From: Batkoa obscura
Taxonomy: Eukaryota > Entomophthoromycota > Entomophthoromycetes > Entomophthorales > Batkoaceae
Reading direction: 5' to 3'
DNA: 64,000 nt
NCBI GenBank assembly: GCA_030770535.1
Contig: JASVEC010000059.1
Coordinates: forward strand, 62,001-126,000
Shown: in pieces, positions 47,536-57,758 of the stretch
Position numbering within the stretch: the first letter of the stretch is position 1
How the letters are laid out: each line of letters opens with the position of its first letter
Translations under genes and position numbers: made by a program
Notes under the pieces: generated by a model
Database searches by the model: none
Told to the model about the DNA's origin: nothing
What the model saw: only the letters and a program-made list of their open reading frames with translations

Positions 47536-48020
47536 ATAATAAAAACAAGATTTGAATTTGTTGTATAGGAAATCAATGATTTTGTTTTAAGGTTAGAAAT
47601 CAAATTGAATATGTTCTAGAAGTTATTACAAAATAGAATTGAATTATTGAATTGTTGAAGTTAAATTATATTTTTTAAGCTTTTAGTTAGATTTTTATAT
47701 TTTTAAGATCATTATTGTATTAGTTTATAATATCATTAGTTAATAGAACAAGTTTAGTAATATTTTTAATATGTTTAAAAAAAATTGAAATTAATAAATT
47801 CAAAAATTGAAAATAAGTTACTAAAAATAGTAATTTTTAGAACTAATTTTAATAAATGAAGTTTTGGAAATAAAAGAATGAAAATAATAGTGAAGAAGAA
47901 ATTAATAAATTAAAAAGTTGATATTTTTCTTATTTAAGAGAACTAATAAATTAATAATGAAACTAAACAACAAATACATAAAATGATTATTTATCTTTTT
48001 TAAAATTCTATCAATTTATT
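47536..48020. other. intergenic, nothing recognised
   Basis: About 485 bp between the ankyrin gene and the S41 peptidase gene; AT-rich, no element seen. Confidence 0.55.
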
Positions 48021-50216
48021 ATGAAGTTCAATATTTTAGTATATTTATTATTCTTTGTAGCAATTCATTGTGAAGATTGGGTTAAAGATGATAAAGGCAA
48101 CAATTTAAACATTCAACAAACTCAACCTCAAGAAAAAGATACCTCATTCAACAGTGATCCAACCATCAATAACAATGTACCATTATTAGAAAAAATGATT
48201 CAACCGGAAGATCACAATACTATTATCACAACTCATGATCCATGTATTGATATTAATAATTATAATCAAACATATACATATGATCAAATCCTCAACTGTT
48301 ATAATTCATTTCCCTTTGATCCCAAGATTCGAGATGGTGTTTTAGATACCTTATGGAAATTATTACCATTTTATGTATTCTCGGATGTAGCTCGTAAACG
48401 TTCTGTTGATGCTATTAAAGGAGGAAAAACAATTGATATGGAGACTATGTTAGCTGTATTAAGAGTTAAGAATTATACTAAAGATCGATTATTCCATAAA
48501 GATATCTCTGATTTATTTCTTGAATTGAGAGATGGTCATACTATTTATTTACCAAAATGTTATTCCAGTTTTCAATTTTTATTACCATTTCCATTAGTGT
48601 TAATAGAAAAGGATGAAAAGTTAATAGTTAAAGTTAAAGGAGGATTACCTTATCTTGAAAGAGAAATAGAAACTTGGAAGTCAATGGGAGTTAATGTATC
48701 TGAATTTGATAATGCAATAGTAGAAAAAATTGATAATAAAGAAGCTATTATAGCCATTGAAGAAATAGCTGATACTCGATATGGAACTTCAAGAGACCCA
48801 CATTCTAGAATGAATGGCGCATTATCTAGTTTTAAATTAATTAATGGTACTTGGAAATGGGATTTTGGTGCTTTTGTTGAAGCTAATTTACCACCAAAAA
48901 AAAGTCACGTTTTATTTGAATTCAATATAAATGGAAACAAAGTGGTATTAAATGTACCTTATTTAGCTAGAGCAGTATATCAAGGTGAATTTAAGGATGG
49001 CAAAAGTTATTATGAGTTATTATGTAAAAATCATAGGAAAGATTATAATGAAGAAGTTAAAGAGTTACAACAATTTGAAAATGAAAGAGTTGAAATGCAA
49101 AAGAAAGAAGAAATTGAATTAAAAAAGATTATTAATATGGATATTAAATTAAATGAATTACAATTAAAAAGCATAGATCAAAATCAAATTAATTTAAAAG
49201 TACCAATATTAGATGGACAATTTGTTAAATTTTATATATTTAATAAGAATATTGGTATAGTTGCTATGAATAATTTTGATTCTTCTTGTAATGATTTTTT
49301 ATTTAAAAAAGAATATATTATAGGTTTTAAATTATTTCAAAAATATAAAGTAGAAAAATTAATATTAGATTTAAGTAACAACCCTGGTGGCGTTGTATGT
49401 CATGGATATTCTATATTAAAATATTTATTACCAAGATCTTTATTCAAACCTTTTTTATTAGATATGCATCTTAATCCCATTTTAATCAATTTATTAATTA
49501 TCGATAATACAGCTGGATCTCCATTTAATCCCATGGACAAATATAATAAGAATCATACTAAATATCGAGATGTAACTGAATTATTACCAAAAGGTGAAGA
49601 AAGATGGGATGTAGAGAATCGATATACTAATTTTTTTTATAATGATTGTGAAAGTGAAGATTTCTTATCAAATTTAAAAAAAGATCCCGAATTTATACCA
49701 TTTAATTTAAATGATCTAACTTTAGTAACTAATTCTATTTGTTATTCTACTTGTGGTTTATTTGTTAATTCCTTACAAGAGTTAACAAATACAATTACTT
49801 ATTCTATTGGGGGTTCTAAAATGATATCTAATCGTAAACCTACTGCAGGTAGTATGAATGGTGCTAATGTATTGCCTTATTCAAGTTTATTAAGTATGTT
49901 AAGTTATTTTAATCTCACAGATCATCCTCTTGCACCCAAAGACTTTCCAGTACAAGCTGGATTTTCAATGACTTTAATGCAAGCCTATTCACATTTTCCA
50001 GATAAAAAGGGCTTACCTATACCATTAGAATTCTTAGCCAGACCAGCTAAAAGACATTTTTATTATGATGAAGATACTATTAATCATCCTGAAGATGTTT
50101 GGTTAAAAATTGCTAAAGATCGAAATTATATTAATTCTCATCGTAAAGTTAAAAAAATATTATCTCATTTAAGTGATATGTTTAAATCATTATTTGTTAT
50201 GCCTATTAAAAAATGA
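48021..50216 (+). CDS. secreted peptidase S41-like protein (CPAF-like)
   Basis: One exon, 731 residues. Signal peptide MKFNILVYLLFFVAIHC, then an Asn/Gln-rich spacer. About 100-330 is an N-terminal region with LELRDGHTIYLPKCY. The S41 part begins near 410 (IGIVAMNNF) with LILDLSNNPGGVVCHG at about 447 and the candidate nucleophile region LVTNSICYSTCG at about 568-578, where Ser sits in the position typical of tail-specific proteases. The family includes chlamydial CPAF and fungal secreted relatives. A coiled, Glu/Lys-rich insert lies at about 335-385. No classical PDZ motif is obvious. The enzyme is probably exported with the other secreted proteases; the catalytic Lys or His partner was not assigned by eye. 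Confidence 0.78.
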   Translation: MKFNILVYLLFFVAIHCEDWVKDDKGNNLNIQQTQPQEKDTSFNSDPTINNNVPLLEKMIQPEDHNTIITTHDPCIDINNYNQTYTYDQILNCYNSFPFDPKIRDGVLDTLWKLLPFYVFSDVARKRSVDAIKGGKTIDMETMLAVLRVKNYTKDRLFHKDISDLFLELRDGHTIYLPKCYSSFQFLLPFPLVLIEKDEKLIVKVKGGLPYLEREIETWKSMGVNVSEFDNAIVEKIDNKEAIIAIEEIADTRYGTSRDPHSRMNGALSSFKLINGTWKWDFGAFVEANLPPKKSHVLFEFNINGNKVVLNVPYLARAVYQGEFKDGKSYYELLCKNHRKDYNEEVKELQQFENERVEMQKKEEIELKKIINMDIKLNELQLKSIDQNQINLKVPILDGQFVKFYIFNKNIGIVAMNNFDSSCNDFLFKKEYIIGFKLFQKYKVEKLILDLSNNPGGVVCHGYSILKYLLPRSLFKPFLLDMHLNPILINLLIIDNTAGSPFNPMDKYNKNHTKYRDVTELLPKGEERWDVENRYTNFFYNDCESEDFLSNLKKDPEFIPFNLNDLTLVTNSICYSTCGLFVNSLQELTNTITYSIGGSKMISNRKPTAGSMNGANVLPYSSLLSMLSYFNLTDHPLAPKDFPVQAGFSMTLMQAYSHFPDKKGLPIPLEFLARPAKRHFYYDEDTINHPEDVWLKIAKDRNYINSHRKVKKILSHLSDMFKSLFVMPIKK

Positions 50217-50332
50217 AAATAAATAAAGTTGGATTTTAATAAGGCTATTATTATTAATATTAATTAATAAAATGACTTAAATCTTTTTTGAATTTTTAAC
50301 TTTATTAAATAAAAGTAGAAATTAAATTAAAA

Positions 50333-51545
50333 TCAATCGAGTAGTTTCATAGCAAATTCAAAACTAAACGATTCAATTAAATTAAAATCAAAAATAATAG
50401 TACATAGTCCTTACCCTAAAAAAGTAGATGAAGCAGCTGGTATAGTCCTTAATAAACATGGAGTTAATCCTTTGAAAAACCCTTTAATCCCTTGTTCTTT
50501 CAAAATATTATTAGCACATTGCCAAGCTGAATTCAACTTTTTATCTTTGCCCAATTTGTCAGCTTGAATATTAGTTTTAATTACATCAATTGGGTAACTT
50601 GATAACCAATAGCCAAACCCTGCTAATATACCATAACTAGCAACATATGTCATTGGAATTTGAGTACGATTAATAAGATTATTTTGATTGATATGGGATT
50701 GTATTAATAATTCATAAATTGAAAAATAAATACCATAGGCTTGAAAATCTCTTATCATAGTTAATATTTGACCATGATAAATACCTTTAATTCCATGGTG
50801 ACGATAAATGTGTTTGATTAATTGAATTGGGGATTGATTCTTTATCCCTCGGTCCATTTGTTGTTTGATTCTAATATGTTCGACTGGGCCTTTATTATAT
50901 AATATTATTATTATTATCGTTAATTTTGTTTTGTTTTTTATCTTCTATCTTAAATAAACAAATTTACCTGCTACTATAGTATTAGCTAATCCAGATAAAG
51001 CCCCTGAAAGGTATAATTCATTAATTGTAAAGTCTTTTCCATCTTTCTTAAAGTATCGTTTCATTCTTTCTAAACTAATAAATTGGATAGCAACGCATAA
51101 ACCTACTCCTAATAAAGGAGTTAAAGTTCCCTATAAATTCATTTTAGTTATTGTAAAAAAGAATATATTATACTTTACGAGTTACCTTATAAAAAGCCAA
51201 TGCTCCTTCTTCTTGAAATATTCTAATGATGCAATCTGTTACACCTTTATATGGGAGAATATTATTGGATATTGAATTAGATTGTAAACGCTAGAATCCA
51301 ATTTCCAATTAGTAGTCAAAAAGTAGATAAAAATAAGATAGCAACTTACCACTTTAACAGTATCAAAGGGCTGTCAACAGATGGAAAATAAAAAGATTTA
51401 ATAGTTAACTAGAAAGTTCTAAGGGAACATTTGAAATTTTTACCTGGCCAGCTAAGACTTGGAAACTACCAGCTACAGTACCAGCTAAACAATCTTTCAC
51501 TGAGCGGCTTAATTCAAAGGTGGATTTCTTTTGTAAGGAAGTCAT
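50333..51545 (-). CDS. mitochondrial carrier, Ymc1-like paralogue
   Basis: Six exons: 51444-51545, 51350-51370, 51186-51290, 50968-51130, 50415-50889, 50333-50363; 897 nt, 298 residues. The carrier signatures are PFDTVKV, PVEHIRI and PIDVIKT, and the C-terminus is TIPAASSTFLG-FEFAMKLLD. The 21-nt microexon and the 31-nt final exon match those of the carrier at 18133-19303; this gene has one more intron, between AFYK and GTLTPLLG. The third-repeat tail differs (SS for the usual NA), so substrate preference may differ too. Inner mitochondrial membrane protein; exact substrate unknown. Confidence 0.87.
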
Positions 51546-52301
51546 TCTATTATATGAAGAGTATAATAAAATCCAAAGTAGTTAGATAAATAAGAAATCA
51601 ATTTGAAATTTTTTTTGAGTTTCTTATTTTATTTTAACGCTTGAAATTAGCTCATTCAGCTCATTGATGAGCTCATCAAGAAAAAAACACGATTTCAAGT
51701 CATATAGTTAGTTGTTCTTAAGTCAACAACTAGTTGATTTACTAAATTTATAAAAATTCGATTAAGTAGTCCTGGCTTAAGATAAAAAAATCAATTTTTG
51801 GATTTTGTTATATAAAATATAACAAACTGACTTTAATATTATCAATATAAACTACTAATAATCTAGTTATAGCTATAAAACTTATAGTTATTTTAAAATT
51901 AATCATTTTAATTAAATAATTCAATGAATAGAAGTAATAAATTGGAGCTAATTTTAAAAATGAAAATTTGTTGAATTTTAAACTGTATTGGATTTTTTTA
52001 AATTATTAATTGAAATTTAGTTTTTTTGTTCAAATTAAAAATAGGATCTTTATCGCATTATTTTTTTATTTAAAGTTGAATACTTTTTTGATTCAAATTA
52101 TTGATGAATTTTAAAATTCTATTTGAGTTAAATTTATTAAACTAAATGGGCCAAATCTTTTATTATGATATAAATATTCATTTTATAATTTTATGACTTA
52201 TTAATAGAATTTATTAAGAAACACATAAATAAACTCAAAAATTTCTAAAATGAATATTTATATTACAATAAAAGACTTAGCCCATTCAAAGTTTAACTAT
52301 A

Positions 52302-52399
52302 TGGGGATGTGTTTTTTTGTTTAAGAATTTTACTAGTAGTCCTTTCACTCAATTAGCGCTTAAAAAATGTAAAGTGATTAGATCAAAAAGACATCCCCA
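52302..52399 (-). mobile_element. short TIR element, copy 13
   Basis: Starts TGGGGATGTGTTTTTTTG and ends AAAAGACATCCCCA; TA flanks at 52300-52301 and 52400-52401. Both termini are nearly perfect. Confidence 0.8.
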
Positions 52400-52523
52400 T
52401 ATGTTATTTTAATGATAAAACTAAATTATTAGTTATTAGCTTATTTGAATAATTATACTTAAGCATTGTTATTTTTATTTTTATAATAAAGCTTATTGTT
52501 ATTATTTGTCTTATTTTATTATA

Positions 52524-52612
52524 TGGAGATGTATTTTTAGGTTTAAGAATTTTATTAACGATTTTTCCGCTTAAAAGATAGAAAAAAGTAATGAAATCAA
52601 AAAACATCCTGA
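52524..52612 (-). mobile_element. short TIR element, copy 14, internally shortened
   Basis: Starts TGGAGATGTATTTTTAG and ends AAAAAACATCCTGA. About 12 bp of the core (the CAAATAGCGC part) are missing. It lies about 125 bp from copy 13. Confidence 0.68.
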
Positions 52613-53113
52613 TTTAATTTTTATAATTACTAATTTACAAAAATACTTAATTAATTTTTAAACATTATAAATGTGAAATATCACTCTGTTAGTCCCATAG
52701 TTAATTATAGCATAATAATCGCCTTGATATATATACTTGTCGAGTATAAAAGAGATTCTAAAACATAGTAGCTCAAAACTTTTTAACTGAATTATTCCCT
52801 GATATCTTGAACATTCAATAAAGCCACCAAGTTTTCTTAATAGCATTTTACGCAGACTTTACATCAGTATTGTCTATTCTATTTGTCTTACATAGTCCGT
52901 AGCCTGTTACATGCTATTCTTCATAATTCAAGCCTATCTTAGTCACATAAACTAAGGCCTTTCGACTTATAGTGTAGTCAACCAAGCAATGGCTGTTTTT
53001 GACTCTAATCACTGAGTACCAGATTTCACAATAATAAATTGATTTTTAATAATAATCTATGAAAATTTAAATTTAAATTATACTATTTAAGTATTATTTA
53101 GAATATAAAAAAA

Positions 53114-53213
53114 TGGGGATGTATTTTTTTCGTTTAAGAATTTACCAAGAATTTTTCCACTCAAATAGCGCTTAAAAAATGGAAAGGTAATGAAATCAAA
53201 AAAAATACTCTCA
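53114..53213 (-). mobile_element. short TIR element, copy 15
   Basis: Starts TGGGGATGTATTTTTTTCG, contains CCACTCAAATAGCGCTTAAA and ends AAAAAATACTCTCA. Left flank AA, right flank AA then TA; ends have drifted. Confidence 0.72.
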
Positions 53214-53808
53214 AATATTATTTCAACTATATTTTAATTTTTGATTTTTTTCATATCAATTTCATTAACTAAATATTTTTATTATATTATAAAAAATATA
53301 TTAACTGTATTACTAATAAACTTAAACTACTGATAAAAAATCAAATTTATTAAAACAAAATACAAGAATAATTAGAATTTTGTTTAAATAAAAGTTTATA
53401 ATAAATAACTAAATTAAAAAAAGTATAAAAAAGGTATAAAAGGTATAAAAGGTAAAATATTAGTTCAAGTTTATTTGAAAAATGTTGCAAAATAAAATTT
53501 AAATATTGATAATTTTATTATTATTTTTTAACTACTAACTTGTTAATTTAAATAAAAATTGGAATTTATTATTAATTATTTTTAAAATGATAATAGCTTC
53601 AATATAAGTTAAAAAATATTTAACATTTTATCAAATATACTTAAAAAATTATAATAACTGCTTAAATTATAATTTAAAAAATCCTAATATAAAAAACCAG
53701 CTTCCTACTTATAACTATAATCAAATAATAGTTCAAAAAATTATTATTAATGTTACTAATAACAGTTTATAGGTTTTATTTTAACTCAAAATATTTAATA
53801 TCAAAATA

Positions 53809-53905
53809 TGAGGTGTTTTTTATTTTTATTATTCTTTCGTTTTTAAATGTTATTTGAGCGGAAAATTTTATTAGCAAAATTCTTAAGCAGAAAAATACAT
53901 ACCCA
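53809..53905 (+). mobile_element. short TIR element, copy 16
   Basis: Starts TGAGGTGTTTTTTATTT, contains AAATGTTATTTGAGCGGAAA and ends AAAATACATACCCA; TA flanks at both sides. Confidence 0.73.
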
Positions 53906-53954
53906 TATATTAGTTATTCTATCGAGGTATCAAAAAAATAATAGCAACTTTATA

Positions 53955-54049
53955 TAAGAGCATATCTTTTTGTTTATTTTATTGATAGCTTTTCCATACA
54001 AATAGCGCCCAAAAGGTGGAAAGTGATTAAATCAAAAAACACACCCTCA
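53955..54049 (-). mobile_element. short TIR element, copy 17
   Basis: The left end is eroded (AAGAGCATATCTTTTTG). Inner CATACAAATAGCGCCCAAAA and right end AAAACACACCCTCA are clear, with TA following. It is about 50 bp from copy 16, in opposite orientation. Confidence 0.62.
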
Positions 54050-55473
54050 TATGTTGAATTAGAAATGAATCTGATAGAGCAGCTTGCAGTTAGATGTTTT
54101 CATTATGTTTAATTCGTAGTTAAACTATTTTAACATGAAATCAAGGTTATTCTAAAGCTATAATTCTTGAATTTATGCTAAAAAAATTGACCCGATTAAA
54201 ATAAAACATCTAATTGCAAGGCATTTTTCTATCTTAATTTAAAACCCTATCTCATAAGTACAAATATAGACATAATGGATCAACTTAGCTAATATTTATA
54301 TCTAATTGAGAATCTAACTAGTTTATGTTTATTCGAAACAGCATTCAATAAATCACATATCATGTATTAGTAATATGGGTTTAAATGACAGAGATGAAAA
54401 GCTAGTAGTAAACCATAAAGGGTTATTAATATTAAATGTAATAAGGGAAAATGAACTGAATTTACTTAATGGGTTTTTGAGCTTGCAGGAAAGTTTAAAG
54501 CAATGGCAAACTTCATGGAAATACTAATACCATTTACAATAAACCTAATACTCTAGTTAAAATTGCTGCTGGTTTGGGATTTACATTACAATCAAAAATG
54601 TTGTTCCTTCTATTACTATTATTATTTATATGTGCTAAATATGGTTAAAATAAGTAAACAAATAAAAATAAATGAATCGATTAAGTTATTATTAACTTTC
54701 ATTACATGTATAATTAGTTTAACCGGCAGGGGTCAAGACTGGTATCCAAATTAAAAAAATATAGATTTATAGTTGGTTTTTATAGCTACTCTAACTCTAT
54801 TGAAACCAAATTTGCAATAATTTTTAGAGTTGTTTTTGTTTGTTTAATCTTTAAACCCCTGGTATTTATATTTAGTCTAATTTTAGTAAAAAACATTACT
54901 TTTAAATTAATAGTTAATTGGGTCATAATAGGATTGTAACAGCTGTAAACCGAACAAATTAGAGTTGCTAAAAAATTAACTTTTTTGGATTCAGTACGAA
55001 TTATGTTATTCTGATAAGAATATCTTTTCATGGTATAATTACAGTTTGGTAAATGGCTTACTAATAGTCATTATAAAGTTACATACAATGTTAAAGTGTA
55101 ACTAAATTGTAACTAAGCTTTTTGGTGTGAATGATAGTTAAAGTCTGCTTAAATATCGTTTTAAATTAGAAATTGAATATTTAAGCCTTTATCTTTATTT
55201 TGAATGATTTGGTATGTGTTTACTGATCTTAAATTCATGAAAAGTATAAAGATCAAGCAATTATATAAAAGCTGATATGCTTTTAGATAAAATATAAAAA
55301 TAATGCTATATAAAGTAACTTTAAACAATGTTTACCCATGGGAAAAGTAGAGCCCTAAAGATTAGGAGAATCGAAATTCAAACTTGATCTATTTGAATAA
55401 AAGTTTAAAAGCAACTAATATAAAATTGAAAAGTATAAATTAAACGATAGAGAAAATTAGTGGCTTTAAAATA

Positions 55474-57156
55474 ATGAATACTTTTCAATTAATATTATAC
55501 TGTTATTTGATCAACTTGGTATCAACTTATAGAATATTGATCCATTGCGATGCTGCTACACGATCCCATATCAAAGGGGTATTAGAAATAAGTGAACATT
55601 TAAGTACATTAGGCCATGAAATTGTATATGCTAGTCAAAAGGCTAATATGAAGTTTAGTAAAGGGTACAATGTAACACAGGTTGGATTAGAAGGAGACAT
55701 CAAATTTTTTACCGATATAAGCTTAGTGAAAAACTTTGGCAATGAATTAAATACTAGGAAAATTCATCAACACTTTTTATCCCAAATACCAACAATTATG
55801 TCGAGATTTCATCAGATAAACTATAAACAATTATTCCAATTAAGTACTGAAACTAACTTTGATTTGTTTATTTGTGACTTTATGGCTACTGCATGTCAAG
55901 ATGTAGCTAAGGCAAAAGGAATACCATTAGTTGTAGGTTTTCAGACAATAGATTTTATACCTGAATTAATGGAGGGATACAAAACTACCACCGATGGTTA
56001 TGGCCCATTAACAATACAAAATTCAAACTTTTTTGAAAGATACCAATATAAATTTATCAATCCAGTAAAAGGTATGCCTACATTCTTAAAAATAACCCAA
56101 GAGTTAAGTAAAAGTCGTAAGAAACATAACATAAAGAGTAGTGTTATATTTGGTGATTTAGAATATGGTTTAGGTATCGCTAATACATTTTTTGGTTTTG
56201 AAGTACCCTCAAAGTTACCTTCCAATTTGCATCTTATTGGTCCTTTGTCAAAAGTACCTAAGGATACATCTATGAACGACAACGATGGCTCTGGTATTTC
56301 TGAACTATTAGATAATCATGACAAAATATTATATGTTGCCTTTGGCTCATATGCCGAGTTAGATGCAAAAACAGTGTATAAATTGTTATATTCGATATTA
56401 TATTCTATTGAAACTAAAGTGGTTGATGGAGTGGTATGGGGACTAGGTAGAACAGAATTCAAGGGACTGCCCGAAGAAATCAAAGTCGGTAACAAAATCT
56501 ATAATAGAGAAAAGCTGTTAAACAATGAATATTTTAACATCAAATTATTAAAATGGGCACCTCAATATTCAATTCTAAATCATAAAAATACAAGGCTATT
56601 TATATCACATGGCGGCTTAGAGTCCATCACTGAAGCTACTATGACAGCAACTCCTATTTTATGTGTACCTATCTTAGGTGACCAGCCAAGGAATAGTAAA
56701 AAAATTGAGGAAATGGGGATTGGTGCTCATGTAGATTCAGATAATATTCAAAGTAAAATGGTCATTGATAAAATTAAACTTATCCTTGAAGATAAAGGCG
56801 GAAAGTACAAATCGAATAGTAAGAAATATCAATTAATTACTAGAGATCCTGAAAAAAGAATCGAATATGCTGCAAGCATTGTTATCAATCATATTGAACT
56901 TGCTAAGTTATGCAGACCCTTTAGTCCATTCAATCCAAATAAAGATACTATTCCTTGTGAGTTAAGCCATCTTATACATCCTGCTATGAAGTTGAATCCT
57001 ATTATAAAATATAATCTGGATATCTACCTGGCTAATATTTTAATAATAGGGCTTATACTATTTTTTATGGCTAAAATTAGTTACTTTATTGTAGCTAAAT
57101 TAATATCCACTATTCAATCAAAAACTCATTATATTGACAATAAGAAAATAAAATAA
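55474..57156 (+). CDS. UDP-glycosyltransferase (GT1/UGT type)
   Basis: One exon, 560 residues. An N-terminal signal (MNTFQLILYCYLINLVSTYR) is followed by an acceptor-binding half (HCDAATRSHIKGVLEISEHL, then YASQK). The donor-binding half has the UGT signature LLKWAPQYSILNH (about 358-370), FISHGGLESITEAT and PILGDQPRNSKKIEEMGIG. A C-terminal membrane helix (ANILIIGLILFFMAKISYFI) with a short Lys-rich tail gives the type I topology of animal-like ER UGTs. These enzymes attach a sugar from a UDP-sugar to small lipophilic molecules. A P450 gene follows 600 bp downstream on the same strand; oxidation and conjugation could be linked, but co-regulation is not shown. Sterol glucosyltransferases are larger and lack a signal peptide. 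Confidence 0.88.
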   Translation: MNTFQLILYCYLINLVSTYRILIHCDAATRSHIKGVLEISEHLSTLGHEIVYASQKANMKFSKGYNVTQVGLEGDIKFFTDISLVKNFGNELNTRKIHQHFLSQIPTIMSRFHQINYKQLFQLSTETNFDLFICDFMATACQDVAKAKGIPLVVGFQTIDFIPELMEGYKTTTDGYGPLTIQNSNFFERYQYKFINPVKGMPTFLKITQELSKSRKKHNIKSSVIFGDLEYGLGIANTFFGFEVPSKLPSNLHLIGPLSKVPKDTSMNDNDGSGISELLDNHDKILYVAFGSYAELDAKTVYKLLYSILYSIETKVVDGVVWGLGRTEFKGLPEEIKVGNKIYNREKLLNNEYFNIKLLKWAPQYSILNHKNTRLFISHGGLESITEATMTATPILCVPILGDQPRNSKKIEEMGIGAHVDSDNIQSKMVIDKIKLILEDKGGKYKSNSKKYQLITRDPEKRIEYAASIVINHIELAKLCRPFSPFNPNKDTIPCELSHLIHPAMKLNPIIKYNLDIYLANILIIGLILFFMAKISYFIVAKLISTIQSKTHYIDNKKIK

Positions 57157-57676
57157 AGTATCAATTTTTTAACATTTTAATATATTTTTCTATACCATCT
57201 GCTTTAGCATAACTTTATTATTTGACAAAGTATCTACAATTAAATTTTAAAAAATTCGGTATTATGCCCAAAAACTAGGATAAAGTATGATTTTTGATAA
57301 GTCAATATTAACTGATGTTTTCTGAGATCATTAGTTTAAATTTCAATAAGATTATATCGTATCATTTCACCATTTTATACAAGCTTTATGGCAGTAAACT
57401 TTTAGTTTTCGGCTTAAACGCAGTAGAAGTATAGGTATTTTTTAACTTTGAACTTTTGAGTTTAATTGTTGATATTACTAACTAACAGCTCAACTTATAA
57501 TTATATAAATAAAATAAAATAAAGTGCAAATGTATGACTTAATTTTATAATTTTTATTTATTTTCAAGTAAATACAAAACAGAAATGATTACAATTTTAA
57601 ATTGAAAGCGTGACTTTTTATGTAAGGGGTGAGTATGTTTTCAAACAAATAGAGGCTTTTGAAAAACCCTTATTCT
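57157..57676. other. spacer between UGT and P450 copy E
   Basis: About 520 bp; only the upstream flank of the P450 gene with weak similarity to the flanks of the other P450 copies. No gene. Confidence 0.5.
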
Positions 57677-57719
57677 ATGGGGGTTTTAACCCTTTCCCAA
57701 AAACTGACAAGTATAAATA
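57677..57719 (+). promoter_or_regulatory. shared P450 promoter element and TATA box, variant
   Basis: ATGGGGGTTTTAACCC at 57677-57692 is a palindrome-like variant of the element seen at the other P450 genes. TATAAATA follows at 57712-57719, 39 bp before the ATG. Confidence 0.55.
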
Positions 57720-57758
57720 AAGTTACTTTAAAAAAATGAGTAAAAAAATAAAATAAAA

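Larger units (their letters stand above)
51546..55473. other. long intergenic region with five TIR elements
   Basis: About 3.9 kb without a supported gene. Element copies 13-17 lie at 52302, 52524, 53114, 53809 and 53955. The stretch 54480-54620 has a short coding-like plus-strand run (NKPNTLVKIAAGLGFTLQS) without start, splice partner or family. Minus frames at 52404-52607 and 54786-55031 look spurious. Confidence 0.55.

Noticed and set aside
54480-54760. Short coding-like run NKPNTLVKIAAGLGFTLQS and the frame at 54563-54754
   Set aside because: No start, no splice partner and no family match; too short to support a gene or pseudogene.
55998-56282. Minus-strand frame within the UDP-glycosyltransferase gene
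   Set aside because: It is the reverse shadow of a clear long coding exon.
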